In this document: positions 26,943 to 34,372 of the stretch, one piece after another | Position numbering within the stretch: position 1 is the first letter of the stretch | Layout: the number at the start of each line of letters is the position of its first letter | Origin: CAWBRY01 sp963791295 | GTDB taxonomy: Bacteria; Bacteroidota; Bacteroidia; Chitinophagales; Chitinophagaceae | Direction of reading: 5' to 3' | DNA length: 64,000 nt | NCBI GenBank assembly: GCA_963791295.1 | Contig: CAWBRY010000004.1 | Coordinates: forward strand, 372,001-436,000 | The notes under the pieces: generated by a model | Databases searched by the model: none | Told to the model about the DNA's origin: nothing | Seen by the model: the letters and a program-made list of their open reading frames with translations, nothing else | Translations under genes and position numbers: made by a program

Positions 26943-26950
26943 TATCTTTG
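26943..26950 (+). promoter_or_regulatory. -7 element for the sensor kinase
   Basis: TATCTTTG matches TAnnTTTG exactly, 16 nt before the TTG start at 26967. The leader would be very short. Confidence 0.5.
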
Positions 26951-26966
26951 GCTTGAAACCAAGCCT

Positions 26967-29900
26967 TTGATAATTTTCTTACTACAAAAAAACTTTTCGG
27001 TATTGGGGCTTGTAAAGTGGGTGGAAATTTTGTTATTCACTTTACTGTCGTCCATTTGCCCGGCACAGAATGTGTCAGAAGAAAGACATTTTAATCATTT
27101 TAGCGCTGAATATAAGACGTCTCCAACTGCGGGTCTGTCAATTCTCCAGGATAGAAAAGGATACATGTGGTTTGGTTCGTTTACGGGTCTGGTAAAATTT
27201 GATGGCTACAACATCACCAACTTTAATTTTGATCCAAACAATAAAAATTCAATCCCTAATAATTCTTCCAACCACCTTTGTGAAGATGGTGAAGGGAACC
27301 TATGGATATCCCATGATGCTTACCCATCACTGACCAAACGCAATCCGCACACGGGGGAGTTTACCATCTTTCGTCGTGATGATAACAATAAATTCGCAGG
27401 CCCCCCGGGTTCGGTATCCTGTCTGACCACCGATAAAACGGGAACATTGTGGATCGGTACGGACAGAGGTTTATGTTTTTATGAATCGCGGACAAACAAA
27501 TTTATTAACGTCTCGGATATTATTTTGCCGGATACCTTATGCAGCGGCGAAATTCGTTGCCTGATGATGGATCATAAGGGTCTGCTTTGGATAGGGACTG
27601 CGAACGGTATAAATATTTATGATCCAACCCAAAAAAAATTAATACTCTTCAATCCACCGGATAAAAATTATTCAACTGTCGGTAAACAAGTCCTCAGCAT
27701 ACTGGAAGATCACAGTGGCGATATCTGGGTAAGCTTATGGTGGGCCAAATCGGAGAATAGCGGGATTTATCGCTTCAGTCCTTCAACAAATACCTCGAAA
27801 ATCTATAGCCCTTCTTTTACTGATCCTAATTCGCTCAGTAGTGGCTATATAAATACTCTGCTGGAAGACAGCCATCATACTATTTGGGCCGGTATGTACG
27901 AGGGAGGATTATGCGAATATCAGCCTGCTTCAGATAATTTCAGAACATACAGGACGGATGGAACTAATCCTAATAAACTTAATTCGAACCAGGTCGTCAG
28001 TCTCTTTCAAGACCGCAGCGGCGTATTTTGGATAGGGACGAATGGAGGGGGCTTGAATAATTTTTACCCCATAAACACAAATTTCAAAGTATATCAGAGC
28101 TATGATAAAGAATTTATTTCTCATTATCCGTTGAGCCTGTACAAAGATCATTCGGGGAAAATTTATTTGTCAACCTTAGGAGCAGGGGTGAATGAATTCG
28201 ATCCGGTCAGTGGGAAGTTTAAGTCGTATAAAATTGTTTTGCCAAACGACAAATTAAACGCCTTCAATTTCTCTTATGGAATGGTCGATGCTTCTGATGG
28301 AAATCTATGGATAGTGGGCTACGATGAAGGATTGTATACACTGGATCGCAAATCCGGAAAGATTACAACGATGCATTCAACCAGTGATAACCGGGATACC
28401 ACCTCTCATAATATATTCAATTGCATTGTTGAAGATGGCAATAAACGGCTATGGATAGGCACTAATAACGGGTTAAAGTGTTATGATTTGAAAACAAAAG
28501 TGCTTTCAGGAGTTGAAACCTTGTACAGGGATCCTAATAATCTAAGCAAAGACCGTATAGTTAGTTTGAACTATGACAAGGAAGAAATATTGTGGATTGC
28601 GGGGTCGAATGGGCTCACCTTACTCAATACGAAAACAGGAGAGACAAATATTTTTAAACACGATAACAACAATCCTCATTCCATCAGCTTTAACATCATT
28701 AGTTGTTTTTACGACGATGGAAAAGGGACAGTATGGTTAGGCACTGAAGGTGGAGGTCTGAATAAATTTGAGAAGATCAAACAACAGTTTACTTCATATA
28801 CCACCAAAGATGGCCTGCCTGATAATACTATTTATGGAATCCTCAATGATGACCATGGCAACTTATGGCTAAGCACCAACAAGGGTATTTGTAAATTTAC
28901 CCAGCCATCTTCTCAAAATGATAAAGTAGTTTGTCGTAACTACAACATGAGTGATGGATTGCCCGCAGATGAATTCTTTTTCAATGCCTCAATAAAGGCC
29001 GACGATGGCACTTTGTATTTCGCAAGCAACGCAGGGCTTGTGGCTTTTAGACCGGAGGAATTAAGGGATAATCCATATATACCGCCAGTCGTTGTCACTG
29101 ATTTTAGTGTATTTCATAAATCAGTCAGGCCTGGCGATTCAACTGGGCTTTTAAAGTTCGAAATAGATGAAACGAAAGAGATAAAACTTTCTTACCGGCA
29201 AAATGTTTTCTCTTTTGCCTTCTCTGCATTGAGTTATGTTCATCCGGAAAAAAATCAATACGCCTATATGCTTGAAGGGTTTGATAAGGAATGGATCTAT
29301 ACAGACGCTACAAGACGCTTTGCAAACTATACCAATCTTGGCGCAGGTACATACACTTTTAAAGTAAGGGCAAGCAATAACGATGGAGTGTGGAATGAAG
29401 AGGGAACTTCCATCAAAGTCATCGTCCTGCCTCCATATTGGCAAACACTATGGTTCAGCTTACTTTGTGGGCTTGCAGGGGGAATGATCTTGTATGCCAT
29501 TTATATGAATCGTATGCAGAAAGTTCGGGAAATCCGCCGTATACGAAATAAAATAGCCAGCGACCTTCATGATGACCTGGGCGCCACACTCAGCAGTATT
29601 TCCATCATGAGTGAATTGGTAAATCAGCAAGTAAAAGCTCAGTCGCCACAGGTAAGTTCCCTGCTCGAAAAGATAGGAAGCAGTTCCCGGAACATGATAG
29701 AATCAGTGAACGACATGGTCTGGGCAATCAATCCGCAAAATGACAGTTTCGAAAACATCATCAAACGAATGCGGACCTTTGCCTCGGAAATTCTTGCTGC
29801 CAAAGACATTGCTTTTCATTTCGACTTTGATAAAAACCTCCTGCAGTCAAAACTGAAGATGGAAATGAGAAGAAATTTTTATCTTATTTTTAAAGAGGCG

Positions 29901-30140
29901 GTAAACAATCTTGCCAAGTATTCCAACGCTACCAATGCTTTTGTGATGATCTGGAACCGGGAAAATAATTTAGTAATGACTGTCCGTGATGATGGCAGTG
30001 GTTTTGAAATGAATTCGGTAGAAGTGGGAAATGGATTGATCAACATGCAACAGCGTGCGAATTTCATGAAAGCGAGGTTTAAGCTTGAATCCATTCCCAG
30101 CAAAGGCACTACTATTGAACTTGAGTTTAAAAACGACTAA
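26967..30140 (+). CDS. Sensor histidine kinase with Reg_prop propeller and Y_Y_Y domain
   Basis: The 1057-residue inner-membrane sensor has a signal peptide and a periplasmic two-bladed propeller made of repeats like GYMWFGSFTGLVKFDG and LWIGTDRGLCFYE. A Y_Y_Y domain follows (about 745-820), then one membrane helix (about 828-850). The cytoplasmic kinase has His868 in SDLHDDLGATLSS (HPK7/NarX-type) and a HATPase domain with EAVNNLAKYSNA and DDGSGF. The kinase is of the separate, not hybrid, type. The partner regulator starts 4 nt later. No ATG is available before the signal peptide; TTG 26967 is used, with TTG 27003 possible. The ligand is unknown. Confidence 0.9.
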   Translation: MIIFLLQKNFSVLGLVKWVEILLFTLLSSICPAQNVSEERHFNHFSAEYKTSPTAGLSILQDRKGYMWFGSFTGLVKFDGYNITNFNFDPNNKNSIPNNSSNHLCEDGEGNLWISHDAYPSLTKRNPHTGEFTIFRRDDNNKFAGPPGSVSCLTTDKTGTLWIGTDRGLCFYESRTNKFINVSDIILPDTLCSGEIRCLMMDHKGLLWIGTANGINIYDPTQKKLILFNPPDKNYSTVGKQVLSILEDHSGDIWVSLWWAKSENSGIYRFSPSTNTSKIYSPSFTDPNSLSSGYINTLLEDSHHTIWAGMYEGGLCEYQPASDNFRTYRTDGTNPNKLNSNQVVSLFQDRSGVFWIGTNGGGLNNFYPINTNFKVYQSYDKEFISHYPLSLYKDHSGKIYLSTLGAGVNEFDPVSGKFKSYKIVLPNDKLNAFNFSYGMVDASDGNLWIVGYDEGLYTLDRKSGKITTMHSTSDNRDTTSHNIFNCIVEDGNKRLWIGTNNGLKCYDLKTKVLSGVETLYRDPNNLSKDRIVSLNYDKEEILWIAGSNGLTLLNTKTGETNIFKHDNNNPHSISFNIISCFYDDGKGTVWLGTEGGGLNKFEKIKQQFTSYTTKDGLPDNTIYGILNDDHGNLWLSTNKGICKFTQPSSQNDKVVCRNYNMSDGLPADEFFFNASIKADDGTLYFASNAGLVAFRPEELRDNPYIPPVVVTDFSVFHKSVRPGDSTGLLKFEIDETKEIKLSYRQNVFSFAFSALSYVHPEKNQYAYMLEGFDKEWIYTDATRRFANYTNLGAGTYTFKVRASNNDGVWNEEGTSIKVIVLPPYWQTLWFSLLCGLAGGMILYAIYMNRMQKVREIRRIRNKIASDLHDDLGATLSSISIMSELVNQQVKAQSPQVSSLLEKIGSSSRNMIESVNDMVWAINPQNDSFENIIKRMRTFASEILAAKDIAFHFDFDKNLLQSKLKMEMRRNFYLIFKEAVNNLAKYSNATNAFVMIWNRENNLVMTVRDDGSGFEMNSVEVGNGLINMQQRANFMKARFKLESIPSKGTTIELEFKND

Positions 30141-30143
30141 CCA

Positions 30144-30779
30144 TTGGACATACGGGTAGCCATATTCGAAGACAAATCTATCCTTAGGGAAAGCTTATAC
30201 CAGTTAATCAACGGCGCTGAAGGTCTAACCTGCGTAGGGGCGTTTGAGAATTGCAATGACATTGTCTTCAATATAAAAAAAACGATGCCGCACGTAGTGT
30301 TGATGGACATACAAATGCCCGGTATAAATGGAATTGAGGGCGTGAAAGTAATTACTTCCCATTTCCCTGAAATAAAGATTATCATGCAGACCGTCGTAGA
30401 AGACGATGATAAAATTTTTGCTTCTATCTGCAATGGAGCGTCGGGATATCTGCTGAAAAATACAACTCCTTCAAAATTATTGCAGGCCATTGTTGAAGTC
30501 CATGAAGGCGGGGCGCCGATGACACCCCTGATTGCACAGAAAGTGCTGGATAAATTTCGCCGGCAATCCCCTGCTTCCTCAAAGGAATTAAGTACGCTCT
30601 CCGCCAGAGAGAAGGAGATTTTAGAGTGTTTGGTAGAGGGTATGAGTTACAAAATGATTGCAGCTTCCTGTAAAATAAGCATTGATACAGTGCGGTTTCA
30701 TATCCGGCATATCTACGAAAAACTTCATGTAAGCTCCAAATCAGAAGCGGTTAGTAAAGCCATCCGGGGAAGAACCTGA
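30144..30779 (+). CDS. NarL/FixJ-type response regulator
   Basis: The 211-residue protein has a receiver domain with phospho-acceptor Asp55 in VLMDIQMPG and the conserved Lys in YLLKNTTP. The C-terminal LuxR-type helix-turn-helix (about 150-210) contains LSAREKEILECLVEG and ISIDTVRFHIRHIYEKL. It starts with TTG 3 nt after the kinase stop, so the pair is translationally linked. It probably binds the twin dyads before the kinase gene and regulates its own operon; other targets are not visible, although the neighbouring caspase island is a natural candidate. Confidence 0.92.
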   Translation: MDIRVAIFEDKSILRESLYQLINGAEGLTCVGAFENCNDIVFNIKKTMPHVVLMDIQMPGINGIEGVKVITSHFPEIKIIMQTVVEDDDKIFASICNGASGYLLKNTTPSKLLQAIVEVHEGGAPMTPLIAQKVLDKFRRQSPASSKELSTLSAREKEILECLVEGMSYKMIAASCKISIDTVRFHIRHIYEKLHVSSKSEAVSKAIRGRT

Positions 30780-30780
30780 C

Positions 30781-30803
30781 CAGATGCTAGATATTAGATG
30801 TTT
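30781..30803 (-). repeat. Intergenic 7-bp tandem repeat, locus A
   Basis: Read on the minus strand, three heptamers AACATCT AATATCT AGCATCT lie directly after the response regulator stop. CAGATGCTA (30781-30789) also pairs perfectly with TAGCATCTG (30827-30835), giving a possible long hairpin between the convergent genes. The same heptamer family occurs at 34331 and 58143. Confidence 0.5.
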
Positions 30804-30811
30804 TGGATTTC

Positions 30812-31423
30812 CTATTTGGATAGAGTTAGCATCTGCTTCTTTGCCGCAACCCTCGGTTTGCCATTCGTTCCAATGAGAGGCACCATTTGCGGAGCGGTCA
30901 ATATGAGTCTTTCCTTGATCTGATCCTCCAGGTAAGAGCTTTCCGGTGAACTCGACACCTTATTTACGGCAATCTGGCCATCGGTTCCGATCTCGTATTC
31001 AATCAGGACCGAATAAATTCCTTCTTTCAACTTCTTGGAGGGCAGTACTTCTGTTTTAAGGCCATTAGAAAATGAATCGATGTATTCCTTCCAAATTTTG
31101 TTGTTGTCCTTCGGAGCATTGACTTCGGTTGGCGTGACTGCATTGACATTATTTAGAGAAGCAGAATCATTCATCATTGTAGAATCATTTTGCATAACTC
31201 CGCCTGCCTGGGATGAATCCAGGTTTCCATTGATCACTCTCACTTTTTGCAGATCAGCCGACTTCTTTGTGCTGGTATCAATTTTTGAACTGAGGTCTTC
31301 TCCTTTCCTGATCACCGTTCCGGAGTCTGTCTTCAATTTTCCGCTAAACAACGCGTCTTTCAACGACTGAGATTGAGCCGAAAAACCAATGAATACTGCG
31401 GCTATTAAAATAAAGGTCTTCAT
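30812..31423 (-). CDS. Exported TonB C-terminal-like protein
   Basis: The 203-residue protein has a signal peptide (MKTFILIAAVFIGFSAQSQS). A low-complexity Ser/Asp/Asn-rich linker spans about 30-110. The C-terminal TonB-C-like domain contains EGIYSVLIEYEIGTDGQIAVNKV and a final strand region. It lacks the membrane anchor and Pro-rich arm of a true energiser TonB, so it may instead be a soluble periplasmic protein using the same fold. It is divergent from the first caspase gene and convergent with the response regulator. Function is unknown. Confidence 0.65.
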   Translation of the reverse strand: MKTFILIAAVFIGFSAQSQSLKDALFSGKLKTDSGTVIRKGEDLSSKIDTSTKKSADLQKVRVINGNLDSSQAGGVMQNDSTMMNDSASLNNVNAVTPTEVNAPKDNNKIWKEYIDSFSNGLKTEVLPSKKLKEGIYSVLIEYEIGTDGQIAVNKVSSSPESSYLEDQIKERLILTAPQMVPLIGTNGKPRVAAKKQMLTLSK

Positions 31424-31540
31424 ATTAAAAAAGTTGATGGAAATTATTTTTGAAATTCAACTTGTTACTGCATCCAAAATCGTGCAAGTTAGCCGCAAAG
31501 ATGTTATTAACTTCACAATATAGAATAGAACACCTTAATT

Positions 31541-33802
31541 ATGAGATGTTTCCTCCTTGCAGTCCTTCTTTCAAATTTTCTCTCCGTACACAGCCAGGCC
31601 CCGGAAAAGAGGGCATTGATTATCGCCATTGATAAATATACGCCTCCTGAAAGCGCCGATAATGCGAATGCAAGGCTGACATTCAGAGACCTGGACGGTT
31701 GCGTCAATGATGGGCGATCCATCGAATCGATTGCTGTTTCCCGTTTTCAATTTTCTGCCAATCAGATTGATACCTTATATAATGAATCCGCTTCGAGAGA
31801 TGGTATGCTAAAGGCAATGAATAACCTCCTGGATAAAAGCCAACCCGGAGACATCGCTTTTATCTACTATGCCGGTCATGGTAGCCAGGTACCCAACACC
31901 CTTTCTAAAGAAACAGATAAAAAAGACGAATCCATGGTTCCCTCGGATACCTGGAAAGAAGGTGTAGGAGACATCCGCGATAAGGAATTGGCGACGATAT
32001 ACAATAAGTTCGTCGACAAAGGAGTAAAGCTAACGGTGATCATGGACTGTTGTCATAGCGGTTCGATATCCAGGGGGAGTGGAGAAACTAATCCATCCAA
32101 GTTTCGGTATATGCCCGACGCTAATTATGATGCAAAGGACGGATCAGAACCAATACCGCCTGAAACGCGAAAGGAAGGCACTTTCCTGATCATGTCGGCA
32201 GCGCAAGACAATGAATTTGCCCAGGAACAGCGGGATGAAAATAATATGCCGCATGGCGCTTTCACCATTGCATTCATCCAGGCGCTTGAACAACAGTCGG
32301 CAGATGCTTCCGTACTTAATTTATTTGTTAGCATCCGTGCCATTTTAAAGAGCAATGGCAAGAAACAAGAGCCGGTACTGGGCGGCAGTCCTGAACGACA
32401 GGAACAGACATTGTTCGGCCTTGAAAAGGGAACTATCCCGGATAAAACGCTGGTTGCAGTCGCGGGGTTCAATAAAGGAAAAATAATTCTGCAAGGTGGC
32501 TTCGCATTGGGATTATACAAAGACAATGAATTAATAAAAATCAAGGACAGCGATACTCTTGTCAAATTAAGAGTAGACACGGTCATTGGCGTTAGCAAAT
32601 CGGAGGCTTCGATCATTAAAGGAGATGTAAGCAAGCTAAAGGCAGGTGAATTTTTAGAAGTCTCCAATTGGGTTTCCTCGGCTGCTCCCCTACTGAAATT
32701 ATATATCCCAGCCTCTACCATGAAATACGAACAAGTAGAGAAACTGGCAAAGGTGAACAAGGAATTAATGGCATCCACGAAAATTAGGTGGATAAACGAC
32801 TTAAGAAAAGATGATCCATATATGGGCGTGTTTTTTGACCAGGATAAGTGCAACGTGAATGTCGATGGGAAATTGATAAAAGATGTTAAGGACGTAAGCG
32901 CTGCTTCCATCCTTCAATTATGCAAACCAGATTCTACTCTCTATGTTGAGTTGCCGCCTTCCATCGAACTGATAACCGCCATTAAGGAAAAGTTCCGGGC
33001 AAATAGCAATATTAAAATGATGGCTGCTCCCAACGAAGCCCATTATGTTTTGTTCGGGACCATTAATGAATTGGGACAACCGTCTTATGGATTCAGGCGT
33101 GCACAGATCTCTTCGCGCGACAGTCTCGAGTCAATGCCTTTGCAAACCAAAAGTTTTGACATTCAAAATAATTCTAAAGATGCCTATGCTTCTGTCGCTA
33201 ATAATCTTTTTGAATACGCCTTACGTCTTTCTAAGATCCGGGGCTGGCTGAACCTATCCACTCCACGGTCAGGTGGCAAGAGCTTTCCTTTTCATATAGA
33301 GTTGGTAAATAAAGACGATGGCCAAACAGTTGGGGCAAACGGCTCCAGGATCGGCGATAACATTTCCCTGCAATTCGTAGCTGACAAGAACTATAAGTCA
33401 ATAAGAGATATTTTGATGAAATATGTTTATGTTTTTGCCATTGACCAGTTTGGAAAGATGACGCTGGGCTACCCGGATGAAAGGGATGGTAATGTATCCA
33501 ACAAATTTCCACATATGACAGATACATTGATCAATGAAAGAGAGGAACTGTTCACCTACGAAGTGTCTGAGCCGGTTGGGACAGATAACATTTTTTTGCT
33601 CGCAACCGAAGATCCGATCACAAATTATGCACTTCTTTTCAACCAGGATGGAGTAAAGGCTATCGACACCCGGGGAGCAGGCAACAATCCACTGGCAGAC
33701 CTCCTGAATTTGGGAAATGAGGGTAGTCGTAGCGGGTTTGATAAGAAATCAGTCCCATCAAATTGGATATTGTACAGGTTGCCGGTTAAGTCAAGGCATT
33801 GA
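31541..33802 (+). CDS. Exported caspase-like (C14) protease with DUF4384-like tail
   Basis: The 753-residue protein has a signal peptide (MRCFLLAVLLSNFLSVHS). A caspase/metacaspase p20 domain (about 22-290) has catalytic His113 in YYAGHGSQ and Cys171 in DCCHSG. The rest is beta-rich, and the C-terminal 180 residues (YVYVFAIDQFGKMTLGYP) resemble DUF4384, a domain often joined to bacterial caspases. The protein is exported, unlike the cytosolic caspases of phage defence, so periplasmic or surface proteolysis is likelier than abortive infection. The residues expected for Arg/Lys cleavage are not certain. It is first in a group with a small exported protein and a second caspase. Confidence 0.88.
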   Translation: MRCFLLAVLLSNFLSVHSQAPEKRALIIAIDKYTPPESADNANARLTFRDLDGCVNDGRSIESIAVSRFQFSANQIDTLYNESASRDGMLKAMNNLLDKSQPGDIAFIYYAGHGSQVPNTLSKETDKKDESMVPSDTWKEGVGDIRDKELATIYNKFVDKGVKLTVIMDCCHSGSISRGSGETNPSKFRYMPDANYDAKDGSEPIPPETRKEGTFLIMSAAQDNEFAQEQRDENNMPHGAFTIAFIQALEQQSADASVLNLFVSIRAILKSNGKKQEPVLGGSPERQEQTLFGLEKGTIPDKTLVAVAGFNKGKIILQGGFALGLYKDNELIKIKDSDTLVKLRVDTVIGVSKSEASIIKGDVSKLKAGEFLEVSNWVSSAAPLLKLYIPASTMKYEQVEKLAKVNKELMASTKIRWINDLRKDDPYMGVFFDQDKCNVNVDGKLIKDVKDVSAASILQLCKPDSTLYVELPPSIELITAIKEKFRANSNIKMMAAPNEAHYVLFGTINELGQPSYGFRRAQISSRDSLESMPLQTKSFDIQNNSKDAYASVANNLFEYALRLSKIRGWLNLSTPRSGGKSFPFHIELVNKDDGQTVGANGSRIGDNISLQFVADKNYKSIRDILMKYVYVFAIDQFGKMTLGYPDERDGNVSNKFPHMTDTLINEREELFTYEVSEPVGTDNIFLLATEDPITNYALLFNQDGVKAIDTRGAGNNPLADLLNLGNEGSRSGFDKKSVPSNWILYRLPVKSRH

Positions 33803-33806
33803 ACTA

Positions 33807-33814
33807 TAAATTTG
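33807..33814 (+). promoter_or_regulatory. Possible -7 element before the small exported protein
   Basis: TAAATTTG fits TAnnTTTG and lies about 74 nt before the ATG at 33888, suggesting separate expression of the small gene. Confidence 0.3.
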
Positions 33815-33887
33815 TCGCGTTGGCATGCCTTGGATTATCATTTTTGATTTATCTTGAAACAAAATTCAAACTTTAAAAAAAAGTAAA

Positions 33888-34286
33888 ATGAAAAAGACAA
33901 TTCTGGGAATTTTTGCAGCTATCTGCATGCTGCTCGTGTTTTCGACTAGTTCATCAGCTCAAAAGAAAGTTAGCGTCAAGGTGAATTCAAAAGAAGTACC
34001 AGCTAACCGCGGAGCAAATCCAAATATTAAAGAAGGTGCCCCAACAAAAGATGTTAAAGCAACCAAATCAAGATCCAACTGCAGTCTCCACTTTAGCAAC
34101 AACACTGGCTATTGTGTTAACGTGTATGTTGACGGATATTTTAAGGGAACAATGGGTGCCTACGGTGCTCTTGACGTATATGTAGAAGATGGTTATACTA
34201 CTTATTATTGCATTACCTGTGGACTTACTCTCGATTGGTCAGGATCCGGGAATTGCGAAAACGCATACGATATAACGCTATATTAA
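33888..34286 (+). CDS. Small exported protein of unknown function
   Basis: The 132-residue protein has a signal peptide (MKKTILGIFAAICMLLVFSTSSSA). A basic, low-complexity linker (VKVNSKEVPANRGANPN onward) is followed by a compact beta-rich domain of about 60 residues. The domain carries five cysteines and repeated Tyr/Gly pairs (FSNNTGYCVNVYVDGYFKG, YTTYYCITCG). I do not recognise a named family. It lies between two exported caspase genes and has its own terminator, so it could be a substrate, inhibitor or partner of them; this is positional inference only. Confidence 0.7.
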   Translation: MKKTILGIFAAICMLLVFSTSSSAQKKVSVKVNSKEVPANRGANPNIKEGAPTKDVKATKSRSNCSLHFSNNTGYCVNVYVDGYFKGTMGAYGALDVYVEDGYTTYYCITCGLTLDWSGSGNCENAYDITLY

Positions 34287-34302
34287 CAGGAGAAACTCAT
34301 GA

Positions 34303-34328
34303 AAAGCAGGCTGTTATCAGCCTGCTTT
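34303..34328 (+). terminator. Intrinsic terminator after the small exported protein
   Basis: A perfect 10-bp stem (AAAGCAGGCT at 34303-34312, AGCCTGCTTT at 34319-34328) closes a 6-nt loop, 16 nt after the stop. The A/T ends make it work on either strand. Confidence 0.75.
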
Positions 34329-34330
34329 CC

Positions 34331-34361
34331 TAGTATCTTGTATCTAGCATCTAGCACCTTG
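34331..34361 (+). repeat. Intergenic 7-bp tandem repeat, locus B
   Basis: About four tandem heptamers (AGTATCT TGTATCT AGCATCT AGCACCT) fill the space between the terminator and the second caspase gene. They share the AG-N-ATC-T/C pattern of loci A and C. Confidence 0.6.
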
Positions 34362-34372
34362 CCCTTGAAGCC

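Noticed and set aside
26967..30140. Hybrid two-component (HTCS) sensor controlling a polysaccharide locus
   Set aside because: The protein ends after the kinase domain with no receiver or AraC domain, and no SusC/SusD genes are adjacent.
30781..30803. CRISPR array
   Set aside because: Units are 7 bp with no spacers, and no cas gene is present.
32125..32910. 261-residue open frame opposite the first caspase gene
   Set aside because: It is Ser/Leu-rich shadow sequence; the plus strand has signal peptide and catalytic His/Cys.
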